DNA from: Oryzisolibacter sp. LB2S
GTDB lineage: Bacteria; Pseudomonadota; Gammaproteobacteria; Burkholderiales; Burkholderiaceae_C
Assembly: GCF_040732315.1 (NCBI RefSeq)
Contig: NZ_CP160388.1
Span: 3,314,494-3,378,493, forward strand
DNA length: 64,000 bases
Direction: 5' to 3'
Shown: positions 1 to 7,643 of the stretch, in pieces
Position numbering within the stretch: the first letter of the stretch is position 1
How the letters are laid out: each line of letters opens with the position of its first letter
Notes under the pieces: generated by a model
The model's input: only the letters and a program-made list of their open reading frames with translations
The model's database searches: none
Told to the model about the DNA's origin: nothing
Made by a program: the position numbers and the translations under genes

Positions 1-82
1 TGCCGCCGAGCACGGACGATGGTTGACGGGTCTGGAACGAGTCGTTGTCGCGTTTGCCAAAGAAGGGGTTCTGCACGGCCAT
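1..82 (-). CDS. N-terminal fragment of an unidentified protein (window edge)
   Basis: An ATG on the minus strand at position 82 opens a frame that runs off the left edge after 27 codons, starting MAVQNPFFGKRDND. An AGGAGAT Shine-Dalgarno lies about 10 nt upstream, which supports a genuine start. The visible residues contain no recognisable domain. A short polar leader of this kind before a cytoskeletal bactofilin domain would fit, but that is only a guess. The frame is partial because the sequence ends. Confidence 0.5.
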   Translation of the reverse strand, partial: MAVQNPFFGKRDNDSFQTRQPSSVLGG

Positions 83-105
83 GGGTTCGGATCTCCTGAA
101 AAACA

Positions 106-119
106 AGGGGAAATCCTAG
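106..119. promoter_or_regulatory. AGGGG-AAAT-CCTAG semi-palindromic motif
   Basis: A short motif AGGGGAAATCCTAG lies about 25 nt upstream of the minus-strand ATG at 82. Near-identical motifs occur at 10237-10252 and 30083-30098, with a weaker one at 35287-35302, all in upstream regions. It may be a regulator site or part of a promoter class. The function is inferred from position only. Confidence 0.35.
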
Positions 120-275
120 GGGCTGCACTGAAACACAGCCCTCGCGATTGCGCAAGAACGGTAACCAAACCGCTCATTCGTAGCATGCACTTGCAGGGTT
201 TGCAGCACCACACAGGATCAAGCTCGGGAAGGTCTGTCCCCCTTCCTGCACCACGGCGGAGCCCCAAGCCACACA

Positions 276-584
276 GGTGGATCCCCGCCTGCGCGGGGAT
301 GACGCGGACAGGAGACAGACGCCGAAGTCCGTGCACCGTCATTCCCGCGAAGGCGGGAATCGAGCTCCGGCGCCACAGGCCACGCCCGTGGATCCCCGCC
401 TGCGCGGGGATGACGCAGACAGGGGGCCGGCACCGAACACCACGCACCGTCATTCCCGCGAAAGCGGGAATCCAGCCCCCGCGCCACAGGCCACGCCTGT
501 GGATCCCCGCCTTCGCGGGGATGACGCAGACAGGAGGCAGGCGCCGGAGTCCGTACCCCGTCATTCCCGCGAAGGCGGGAATCC
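276..584. repeat. Array of six 20-bp palindromes in three 111-bp units
   Basis: Six near-perfect 20-bp palindromes lie at 281-300, 341-360, 392-411, 452-471, 503-522 and 563-582. They alternate between ATCCCCGC-N4-GCGGGGAT and ATTCCCGC-N4-GCGGGAAT. Start-to-start spacing is 60, 51, 60, 51, 60, so the array is three tandem 111-bp units. The intervening segments are also alike between units. This resembles REP/BIME-type extragenic palindromes. Open frames through it are artefacts of the repetition. No RAYT transposase is present in the window. Confidence 0.85.
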
Positions 585-599
585 ACTGCGCTGGTGGTT

Positions 600-880
600 C
601 AGCAGTTACTGAAGTCGGGGCGGCGCTTTTTGGCGAAAGCGCGCCGCCCGCTGCGCGGTCCCACCCCTGCGGGGCCCCGCCTTCAGCAGTGGCTGAAGTC
701 GGGGCGGCGCTTTTGGCGAAAGCGCGCCGCCCGCTGCGCGGTCCCACCCCTGCGGGGCCCCGCCTTCAGCAGTGGCTGAAGTCGGGGCGGCGCTTTTGGC
801 GAAAGCGCGCCGCCCGCTGCGCGGTCCCACCCCTGCGGGGCCCCGCCTTCAGCAGTGGCTGAAGTCGGGGCGGCGCTTTT
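600..880. repeat. 83-bp tandem repeat, three full copies plus a fourth partial
   Basis: Units begin at 600, 684, 767 and 850, with an 83-84 bp period (the first copy has one extra T). Copies are almost identical. The fourth, partial copy is the last ~30 nt of the crotonase-family gene ending at 849, so the 3' coding end of that gene has been duplicated downstream together with a GC-rich spacer containing the palindrome GCGGGGCCCCGC. The repeated hairpins could stop transcription of the minus-strand operon, which is inference. Confidence 0.85.
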
Positions 881-1634
881 CCATGAAGGCGGTGAAGGCT
901 TCGCGGGCGGCGGGGCCGGTCATGAGGCGGGCAAAGCTCGCGCCCTCCTCCTGCATGCGTGCCTGCACCTGGGGCGCCTGGCCGGCCTTCATGAGGCGCT
1001 TGGTCTCCATGAGCGCAGCCAGGGGCTTGGCGGCGAGCTTCCTGGCCTGCGCCTGGGCCAGCGCATTGCATTCGGCCGGCGGCACCACGCGATTGACCAG
1101 GCCGACCTCGAGCGCGGCCTCTGCCATGAAGGGCTCGCCCAGCAGCAGGGCCTCGGCGGCGCGGTGGTGGCCCAGCATCTGCGGCAGCAGCAGGCTGGAT
1201 GCCGCCTCGGGGCACAGGCCCAGATTCACGAAGGGCAGGGAGAACGCCGCGTTGTCGCCTGCGTAGACCAGGTCGCAATGCAGCAGCAGCGTGGTGCCTA
1301 TGCCCACGGCCGGGCCGCACACCGCCGCCACGATGGGCTTGGGAAACGCCGCGATGGTGCGCAGAAAGCGCCACACCGGACGCTCGCCGCTGGCCGGGCT
1401 GCCGGCCTGGACCTGCTCCAGGAAGTCGGCAATGTCGTTGCCCGCGCTGAAGATCGCCATGTCGCCCTGAAACACCACGCAGCGCACGGCCGCGTCCTGC
1501 TCGGCCGCGGCCAGCGCGTCGGCCATGGCGGCGTACATGGCCTCGGTGATGGAGTTCTTCTTGTCGGCGCGGTTGAAGGTGATGGTGGCTACGCCGGCCT
1601 CGGTGTGCACGAGGATGTCGCTGGACTCTGTCAT
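849..1634 (-). CDS. enoyl-CoA hydratase/isomerase (crotonase-fold), probably Delta3-Delta2-enoyl-CoA isomerase-like
   Basis: A 261-residue crotonase-fold protein. The oxyanion-hole segments FSAGNDIADF (about 62-71) and GPAVGIGTTLLLHCD (about 107-121) are visible. The first catalytic glutamate of true hydratases appears replaced by Thr near residue 115, while PEAASS (about 142-147) matches the glutamate-bearing motif of ECI-type isomerases. I therefore favour isomerisation of 3-enoyl-CoA intermediates in beta-oxidation. The ATG at 1634 has AAGGA six bases upstream. An in-frame ATG at 1640 overlaps the stop of the thioesterase gene. Its 3' end is duplicated in the tandem repeat downstream. Confidence 0.85.
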   Translation of the reverse strand: MTESSDILVHTEAGVATITFNRADKKNSITEAMYAAMADALAAAEQDAAVRCVVFQGDMAIFSAGNDIADFLEQVQAGSPASGERPVWRFLRTIAAFPKPIVAAVCGPAVGIGTTLLLHCDLVYAGDNAAFSLPFVNLGLCPEAASSLLLPQMLGHHRAAEALLLGEPFMAEAALEVGLVNRVVPPAECNALAQAQARKLAAKPLAALMETKRLMKAGQAPQVQARMQEEGASFARLMTGPAAREAFTAFMEKRRPDFSHC

Positions 1635-1636
1635 GT

Positions 1637-2467
1637 TCATTCCTTGTAGTAGACGATTTGGTGGCTGGTGGCGAGCATCTGGCCGGCTTCGTTCCACAGC
1701 TGTGCGGACTGGTCGAAGAAGCCGTTGCGCAGCTCCTGCGCGCGCGCCTGCGCCAGCAGGTAGCCGGTGCCGGTGGCGGCCAGATCCGACTCACCCGCAT
1801 GAAAGTACACGGTAATCGACACCGTGCCCGCAGGCACCTGGCGCGCACGGCGCAGCCACACGCGCGGATAGAACACATCGGCGAGTGCGGCCAGCGCACA
1901 GAAGTCCAGCGCCCGCTCGGGCGCATCGCGCACCCACAGCTGCGTCAGGCTGGTGTGGCCGCTGTCGTCCCACTGCGTGGGCAGCGCGCCCGACACGAGA
2001 CGCATCTCGTAGCGACGGAGCCACTCGGAGCGAAATGCCGTCTCGACGCGCGCGCATTGGGCGGGCGCGGGCACGGCGGGCATGGGCAGGTCGGTGGCGC
2101 TCCAGGTCTCGCGGCGCAGGGCCGTGACCACGGTGGCCGTGGTCGTCACCTGCTCCTGGCCGTCGGCATCGCGCTGCAGCGCCGTCACGACCCAGTGCTG
2201 GGTGGACCGGTTGGTGCGCACCGGCTCGGCGCGCACGGTGAAGTCGCCCTCGCCGATCGCGGCCGCATAGTTGACGGTGAGCGACAGCGGCGCACCGAGC
2301 AGCCGCGGATGACTGAGCACGGCCCGCAGCAGCGTCGCGGCGGTGATGCCGCCAAACGGGCCGACCATGTTCCAGTAATCGGGCGTGGTGCGCCCCTGGT
2401 AGTGGCCGGGAGTGGCCGTGGACTGCAGTTGCAGCGCCGTATCAAGTGGGTGTGTTGCGGTGGTCAT
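1637..2467 (-). CDS. acyl-CoA thioesterase family protein (double hot-dog)
   Basis: A 276-residue protein resembling the TesB-like double hot-dog thioesterases that hydrolyse acyl-CoA to free acid and CoA. The N-terminal WNMVGPFGGITAATLLRAV stretch (about 33-51) is typical of the first hot-dog helix, and the C-terminal half repeats the fold. Its stop overlaps the ATG region of the downstream isomerase gene, so the two are probably translationally coupled. The setting in a beta-oxidation operon suggests a role in CoA recycling or chain release. Substrate chain length cannot be read from the sequence. Confidence 0.8.
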   Translation of the reverse strand: MTTATHPLDTALQLQSTATPGHYQGRTTPDYWNMVGPFGGITAATLLRAVLSHPRLLGAPLSLTVNYAAAIGEGDFTVRAEPVRTNRSTQHWVVTALQRDADGQEQVTTTATVVTALRRETWSATDLPMPAVPAPAQCARVETAFRSEWLRRYEMRLVSGALPTQWDDSGHTSLTQLWVRDAPERALDFCALAALADVFYPRVWLRRARQVPAGTVSITVYFHAGESDLAATGTGYLLAQARAQELRNGFFDQSAQLWNEAGQMLATSHQIVYYKE

Positions 2468-2497
2468 GGTCGTGCGAGTGTGCCGTGAAAGCGCGGC

Positions 2498-3391
2498 TCA
2501 TGCCGTCGTGGTGGCGACTGGCGCGGCGCCGCCCTGCCAGCTTGCGGCCCATTGGGCCAGCACGCCCTGCGCGCGCGGCCACAGCGTGGATTCGAACTGC
2601 GGCCGGAAGAACCCCATGTGGCCTATGCGCCGCCCGCCCGCATCCTGAGGACCCAGGCGCTCGATGTGCCGTGGCGCGCCGCTGTACAGCGCCAGCAGTG
2701 CCTCGGTGCCGGCCAGGGTCATCATCTCGTCGTCCGTCATCGACAGCGCCGTGATGGGATAGCGCACCTGGGCGTAGCCGCGCTCCGCGCGCTCGCCCTC
2801 GGCGCCGGCGCTGTAGCGCGGGTGCAGGCACCAGCGGCGCCATTGCCAGGCCACACCCGCGGGCAGGTCGCCGATGGTGCGCAGGCGCCGGCCCGGGAAG
2901 TAGCCGCAGGCCAGCGTGGACAGCGGCAGCACCCCGTACCACAGCAACGGCGCCATGCGCCTGACCCGCGGCGCGATGTGGCGCAGGTAGCCGCTGCCCG
3001 CGGCCACGGCGAGCAGGCCGTCCACCTGCCCCGGCCGCGCAAACAGGCCAGGCAGCTGCGCTCCCAGGCTATGACCCATCAGGTACAGGGGCCTGCCCGG
3101 CAACTGCGCGCGCGCGTGCGCCACCACGGCCTCGTAGTCACTCGCCCAGTCGAACAGGTTGGCACGCGCGTGCGCGGGGCGGCCCTTGAGCGAGGCGCCA
3201 TGGCCGCGGTAGTCGAAGGTGGTCACGCGCCAGCCCTGGCGCGCCAGCCAGGCGGCAAAGTCCTGGTAGAACTGCTGCGGCACGCCGATGGCCGGGCCCA
3301 TCACCACGCTGGCGCGCGCCAGGCCGATGCCCTCGTGCACGCACAGCGCCAGCGGGGCGCCGCCGGGTGGCTCAAGGGTGTAGGTCTGCAT
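2498..3391 (-). CDS. alpha/beta-hydrolase (S33-type)
   Basis: A 297-residue alpha/beta-hydrolase. The nucleophile elbow GHSLG places the catalytic serine at about 108, preceded by the FDYRGHGAS segment (about 59-67) typical of serine hydrolases of the S33/monoacylglycerol-lipase type. A likely catalytic histidine sits late in the protein (GHMGFFR). No signal peptide is visible, so it is probably cytoplasmic. AAGGAG lies eight bases before the ATG. Between thioesterase and thiolase genes in a fatty-acid degradation cluster, an esterase or lipase-like role is plausible but unproven. Confidence 0.8.
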   Translation of the reverse strand: MQTYTLEPPGGAPLALCVHEGIGLARASVVMGPAIGVPQQFYQDFAAWLARQGWRVTTFDYRGHGASLKGRPAHARANLFDWASDYEAVVAHARAQLPGRPLYLMGHSLGAQLPGLFARPGQVDGLLAVAAGSGYLRHIAPRVRRMAPLLWYGVLPLSTLACGYFPGRRLRTIGDLPAGVAWQWRRWCLHPRYSAGAEGERAERGYAQVRYPITALSMTDDEMMTLAGTEALLALYSGAPRHIERLGPQDAGGRRIGHMGFFRPQFESTLWPRAQGVLAQWAASWQGGAAPVATTTA

Positions 3392-3446
3392 GCTTGCGTC
3401 TCCTTGTGGGCCGGTCTGCGCCGGCTCGAAGTCATGCCAATAGGAA

Positions 3447-3473
3447 CGGCCCGCGCACCAGGCTCGCGGGCCG
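3447..3473 (-). terminator. GC-rich hairpin after the thiolase gene
   Basis: CGGCCCGCG and CGCGGGCCG form a perfect 9-bp stem around a 9-nt loop, about 20 nt past the minus-strand stop of the thiolase gene. A short imperfect T run (TTCCTATT) follows. It could terminate or attenuate transcription inside the cluster. Confidence 0.45.
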
Positions 3474-3493
3474 CTCGCTCACGCCCTGCGTGC

Positions 3494-4687
3494 TTAAACG
3501 CTTTCGAAGATACCCGCCGCGCCCTGGCCGGTGCCGATGCACATGGTCACCATGCCGTACTTGAGCTTGTGGCGGCGCAGCGCGTGGATGGTGGTGGCCG
3601 CACGGATCGCGCCCGTGGCGCCCAGCGGGTGACCCAGGGCGATGGCGCCGCCCATGGGGTTGACCGTGGCGGGGTTCAGGCCCAGGGTGTTGATCACGGC
3701 CAGCGACTGCGCGGCGAAGGCCTCGTTGAGCTCATACCAGCCAATGTCCTCGTGCTTGAGGCCGGCATAGCGCAGCGCGGCGGGGATGGCCTCGATCGGG
3801 CCTATGCCCATGATCTCGGGCGGCACGCCGCGTGCGGCAAAGCTGACAAAACGCGCCAGCGGCGTCAGGCCAAACTGCTTGACGGCCTTCTCGCTCGCGA
3901 GGATCAGCGCGCCGGCGCCGTCGCTGGTCTGGCTGCTGTTGCCCGCCGTGACCGAGCCGCGTGCGGCGAACACGGGCTTCAACTTGGCCAGGCCCTCGAG
4001 CGAGGTGTCGGGGCGCGGGCCCTCGTCGAGGTTCACGGTACGCGTCTTGATGCCGACCTCGCCCGTGGCGAGGTTCGGGCTGCGCTCTATGACCTCCACG
4101 GGGGTGATCTCGTCGGTGAATTCGCCCGCCTGCTGCGCCTTGATGGCGCGCTGGTGCGACTCGAGCGCAAACGCATCCTGCGCCTCGCGCGAGACCTTCC
4201 ACTGCTGCGCCACCTTCTCGGCCGTCAGGCCCATGCCGTAGGCGATGCCGACGTTCTCGTCGCGCGTGAAGATTTCGGGGTTGAACGAGGGCTTGTTGCC
4301 GCCCATGGGCACCATGCTCATGGACTCGGCGCCGCCGGCGATCAGCACATCGGCCTCGCCCACGCGGATGCGGTCGGCCGCCATCTGGATGGCGGTGATG
4401 CCCGAGGCGCAGAAACGGTTGACGGTGACGCCGCCCACGGGGTGGTCAAAGGCCAGGCCCATGACGATGCGCGCCATGTTCATGCCCTGCTCGCCCTCGG
4501 GGAAGGAGCAGCCGATAATGCTGTCCTCGATGGCCTTGGGGTCGAGCGTGGGCACCTGCGCCATGGCGCCGCGCACGGCGGCCAGCAGCAGATCGTCCGG
4601 GCGGGTGTTCTTGAAGTAGCCGCGGCCCGAGCGCCCGATGGGCGTGCGCGTGGCGGCGACGATGTAGGCGTCTTGTACTTGCTTCAT
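3494..4687 (-). CDS. fadA: acetyl-CoA C-acyltransferase (3-ketoacyl-CoA thiolase)
   Basis: A 397-residue thiolase that cleaves 3-ketoacyl-CoA with CoA in the last step of beta-oxidation. The acylated cysteine is Cys93 in NRFCASGITAI. The C-terminal histidine (GHPLGATGA, about 353) and second cysteine (MCIGTGQGA, about 383) are present, with NEAFAAQ in between. Length is normal. AAGGAGA lies six bases before the ATG. The upstream partner is the fused dehydrogenase/hydratase gene only 20 bp away, the usual FadB/FadA-type pairing. Biosynthetic acetyl-CoA acetyltransferase activity is the main alternative, but the context favours degradation. Confidence 0.92.
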   Translation of the reverse strand: MKQVQDAYIVAATRTPIGRSGRGYFKNTRPDDLLLAAVRGAMAQVPTLDPKAIEDSIIGCSFPEGEQGMNMARIVMGLAFDHPVGGVTVNRFCASGITAIQMAADRIRVGEADVLIAGGAESMSMVPMGGNKPSFNPEIFTRDENVGIAYGMGLTAEKVAQQWKVSREAQDAFALESHQRAIKAQQAGEFTDEITPVEVIERSPNLATGEVGIKTRTVNLDEGPRPDTSLEGLAKLKPVFAARGSVTAGNSSQTSDGAGALILASEKAVKQFGLTPLARFVSFAARGVPPEIMGIGPIEAIPAALRYAGLKHEDIGWYELNEAFAAQSLAVINTLGLNPATVNPMGGAIALGHPLGATGAIRAATTIHALRRHKLKYGMVTMCIGTGQGAAGIFESV

Positions 4688-4707
4688 GTTGTATCTCTCC
4701 TTGGCGC

Positions 4708-7110
4708 TCAGTTACGCACGGGCTTGCCGGTGTTGAGCATCCCCAAGATGCGCTCATGCGTCTTGGGCTGGCCGATCAGGTGGCAGAACACCTTGCGCTC
4801 CAGGGCCATCAGGTATTCCTCGCTCACCAGGGTGCCCGCGTCCACGTCGCCGCCGCAGACCACCTCGGCGATCATGCTGGCGATCTTGTAGTCGTAGGCG
4901 CTGATGAAGCCGCCGTCGCGCATGTTCACGAGCTGCATCCTGATCGTGGCCATGGCACTGCGGCCGGCCACGGGGAACAGGCGCTTGAGCGGCGCACGCC
5001 AGCCACTCGCGGCCATGGCCTTGGCCTCGTTGATGGCGACGAACAGGAGCTCGTCCCTGTGCGGCACGATGATGTCGGAGTCGAGCAGGTAGCCGAGCTT
5101 GCGCGACTCGATGGCGCTCATGCCCACCTTGGCCATGGCCGCGGCAGTGAAGCCCTCGCTCAGGAAGGGCAAGATGTCCTTGCCCGTGCTCGCGGCGGCC
5201 TTCTCGGCCGCACGGCGTGCGACGTAGGTCAGGCCGCCCGCGCCGGGCACCAGCCCCACGCCGACTTCCACCAGGCCCAGATAGCCCTCCATGTGCACCA
5301 CGCGGCGCGCGCTGTACACGGCCAGCTCGCAGCCGCCGCCCAGGGCCATGCCATGGATGGCGGAGATGACCGGCACCTGCGCATAGCGTATGCGCAGCAT
5401 CAGGTTCTGCAGCTCGGACTCGATGCTGTCGATGGCGTCGGCGCCGCCGACCACAAAGGCAGGCATGGTCGCTTCCAGATCGGCGCCGACCGAGAACGGC
5501 GCGTCGCCCGACCAGATCACCATGGCCTGGTATTCCTGCTCGGCCAGCTCCACGGCCTCGAGCAAGCCTTCCATGACCTCGGGGCTGATGGCGTGCATCT
5601 TGTTCTTGATGCTGGCGATCAAGACCTGGCCGTCGAGCGTCCAGGTGCGCAGCGCCTTGGATTCGGCAATCGTCGTGCCCGCCGTCTGCCAGTCGGGCAG
5701 GCTGTCCTCGCCGAGCAGTTTTTCAGGGAAAAGCTGTCTTTCGTAGACGGGGAGCACGCGACGTGCTATGAATTTTTGCTGCGATGGGCTCCACGAGCCG
5801 GCCGCCGTGTGCACGCCACCGGCCTCGGCCACGGGGCCCTCGAACACCCATTTGGGCAGCGGCGCGCTGCACAGCGCACGGCCCGCGTCGATGTCCTCCT
5901 GCACCATCTTGGCAACCTCGAGCCAGCCGGCCTCCTGCCAGAGCTCGAACGGGCCCTGCTTCATGCCAAAGCCCCAGCGCATGGCCTGGTCCACGTCGCG
6001 CGCGCAGTCGGCAATGCTCTCCAGGTGGATGGCGGCGTAGTGAAAACTGTTGCGCAGGATGGCCCAGAGGAACTGGCCCGGCGCACCCTCGGCATTGCGC
6101 AGCAGCTTGAGGCGCTCGGCCGCAGGCTTTTTCAGCATGCGCGCGTACACCTCGTCGGCCTTCTGGCCGCCGGGCACGTAGTCTTCGCTCTCGAGCTCGA
6201 AGCGCAGGATGTCGCGCCCCGCCTTCTTGTAGAAGCCGGCCTTGGTCTTCTGGCCCAGGTTGCCGAGCTCGATGAGCTTGGCGAGCACGGGCGGCGTGCC
6301 GAAGCTCGCGTAGAACGGGTCGGTCTCCAGCGAGAGGTTGTCCTGCAGCGTCTTGATGACATGGGCCATGGTGTCCAGGCCCACCACGTCGGCGGTGCGA
6401 AACGTCCCGCTCGATGCGCGGCCGAGCTTCTTGCCCGTGAGGTCATCGACCACGTCATAGGTGAGGCCGAAGTTTTCCACCTCCTTCATCGTGGACAGCA
6501 TGCCGGCGATGCCGATGCGGTTGGCGATGAAGTTGGGCGTGTCCTTGGCGCGCACCACGCCCTTGCCCAGGCCGCTGGTGACGAAGGCCTCGAGCTGGTC
6601 GATCACGCGCGCCTCGGTGGCGGGCGTGGCGATCAGCTCCACCAGCGGCATGTAGCGCGGCGGGTTGAAGAAGTGGATGCCGCAGAAGCGGTGGCGCAGC
6701 GCCTCGGGCAGGGCCTCGGAGAGCTTGGTGATCGACAGGCCCGAGGTGTTGGAGGCCAGCAGCGTGTGCTTGGCGACATGGGGGGCTATTTTTGTGTAGA
6801 GGTCCAGCTTCCAGTCCATGCGCTCGGCGATCGCCTCGATCACCAGGTCGCAGTCCTTGAGCAGGCCCATGTGCTCCTCGTAGTTGGCGGGCTCTATCAG
6901 ATCCGCATCCTCGGCCACGCCGATCGGCGAGGGCTTGAGCTTCTTGAGGTTGGCGATGGCCTTGAGCGCGATGGCGCTCTTCGGGCCTTCCTTGGCGGGC
7001 AGGTCGAACAGCACCACCGGCACCTTCACGTTGACGAGGTGGGCCGCAATCTGCGCGCCCATCACGCCCGCGCCGAGCACGGCGACTTTCTTGACATTGA
7101 ATCGGGTCAT
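4708..7110 (-). CDS. 3-hydroxyacyl-CoA dehydrogenase / enoyl-CoA hydratase fusion (FadN-type domain order)
   Basis: An 800-residue bifunctional beta-oxidation enzyme. The NAD-binding dehydrogenase domain comes first (VAVLGAGVMGAQIAAHL, about 9-25; catalytic His in HFFNP at 146), then the dehydrogenase C-terminal domains, then a crotonase domain from about 480. Both hydratase glutamates are visible, in GGGCELA and in GLVEVGVGLVPGAGG. This order (dehydrogenase before hydratase) is that of FadN and the reverse of E. coli FadB. It hydrates enoyl-CoA and oxidises the hydroxyacyl-CoA, feeding the adjacent thiolase. No strong Shine-Dalgarno is seen before the ATG. Confidence 0.92.
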   Translation of the reverse strand: MTRFNVKKVAVLGAGVMGAQIAAHLVNVKVPVVLFDLPAKEGPKSAIALKAIANLKKLKPSPIGVAEDADLIEPANYEEHMGLLKDCDLVIEAIAERMDWKLDLYTKIAPHVAKHTLLASNTSGLSITKLSEALPEALRHRFCGIHFFNPPRYMPLVELIATPATEARVIDQLEAFVTSGLGKGVVRAKDTPNFIANRIGIAGMLSTMKEVENFGLTYDVVDDLTGKKLGRASSGTFRTADVVGLDTMAHVIKTLQDNLSLETDPFYASFGTPPVLAKLIELGNLGQKTKAGFYKKAGRDILRFELESEDYVPGGQKADEVYARMLKKPAAERLKLLRNAEGAPGQFLWAILRNSFHYAAIHLESIADCARDVDQAMRWGFGMKQGPFELWQEAGWLEVAKMVQEDIDAGRALCSAPLPKWVFEGPVAEAGGVHTAAGSWSPSQQKFIARRVLPVYERQLFPEKLLGEDSLPDWQTAGTTIAESKALRTWTLDGQVLIASIKNKMHAISPEVMEGLLEAVELAEQEYQAMVIWSGDAPFSVGADLEATMPAFVVGGADAIDSIESELQNLMLRIRYAQVPVISAIHGMALGGGCELAVYSARRVVHMEGYLGLVEVGVGLVPGAGGLTYVARRAAEKAAASTGKDILPFLSEGFTAAAMAKVGMSAIESRKLGYLLDSDIIVPHRDELLFVAINEAKAMAASGWRAPLKRLFPVAGRSAMATIRMQLVNMRDGGFISAYDYKIASMIAEVVCGGDVDAGTLVSEEYLMALERKVFCHLIGQPKTHERILGMLNTGKPVRN

Positions 7111-7132
7111 GGTTTCTTCAATTCTTCGATGG

Positions 7133-7561
7133 TTATTCCACGCGCTGCCAGGTCTGGGTGCGCCAGAACGGGCCGAGGTAGCCGCGCACCTCCAGCTTCT
7201 TGCCGCCGTCGACGGGCGTGAGGCTGGCGCGGTATTCCTTGCCGTTTTCGGGATCGAGGATCTTGCCGCCCTCCCAGACCTCCTTGCCCTCGGCCTGCTT
7301 GCCGCCGCGGATGATCTCCAGGCCCACGATGGGCTGGCCCTTGCGGTCGTCCTGGCATTCGGTGCAGGTGGGCTTGGCGTCCTTGCGCAGGGTCTTCTCG
7401 ATGCGGCCGCTCAAGGCGCCGGCCTGCTCGACGATGCGGATCTCGGCCTTGGGCTCGCCGCTCTTGTCGTCAATGCTGCGCCACAGACCCAGCGGGCTCA
7501 TCTGGGCCAGTGCGGGGCCGGCGATTGCCATCAAAACGATAGCTGCTAACGCTTGTCTCAT
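7133..7561 (-). CDS. DUF2147 domain-containing exported protein
   Basis: A 142-residue protein with a signal peptide (MRQALAAIVLMAIAGPALA, cleavage after about 19-20) followed by a DUF2147 domain beginning SPLGLWRSIDDKSG. A CxxC pair (CTEC, about 58-61) and the conserved YLGPFWRTQTW end fit the family, whose function is unknown. The mature part is probably periplasmic. The Shine-Dalgarno (AAGGAG), ATG and first ~10 codons fall inside a copy of the dispersed dyad element at 7530-7579. It sits between beta-oxidation genes, 22 bp before the fused dehydrogenase gene, so it is probably co-transcribed. Confidence 0.85.
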   Translation of the reverse strand: MRQALAAIVLMAIAGPALAQMSPLGLWRSIDDKSGEPKAEIRIVEQAGALSGRIEKTLRKDAKPTCTECQDDRKGQPIVGLEIIRGGKQAEGKEVWEGGKILDPENGKEYRASLTPVDGGKKLEVRGYLGPFWRTQTWQRVE

Positions 7562-7579
7562 AAGGGCTCCTTGGCAAAA
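7530..7579. repeat. dispersed two-part dyad element, copy 1 (spans the DUF2147 start)
   Basis: Half A (AAAACGATAGCTGCTAACGC) is followed, after a short loop, by half B (AAGGGCTCC-TTGG-CAAAAA). The same A-loop-B architecture recurs at seven further places in the window. Read on the minus strand, half B provides the AAGGAG ribosome-binding site and half A encodes the start of the signal peptide of the DUF2147 protein. Confidence 0.7.
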
Positions 7580-7643
7580 ACTCTACGAATACTCGGTCAC
7601 CTGTCACTCCCTCTCCCGCCCGCGGGAGAGGGAGTCAGCGGGC

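Noticed and set aside
276..584. A CRISPR array
   Set aside because: The regularly spaced 20-bp units are palindromes of two alternating types, and the intervening segments are themselves repeated rather than unique. No cas genes are present.
23..862. A 279-codon open frame (plus) through the repeats
   Set aside because: Its translation is periodic (WIPACAGMT-type repeats) and follows the repeat units exactly. Open frames exist here only because the repeat lengths preserve phase.
5764..5800. A dyad element in the fused dehydrogenase/hydratase gene
   Set aside because: Only an AAAATTCATAGC fragment matches half A, and half B cannot be recognised. Too weak to list.
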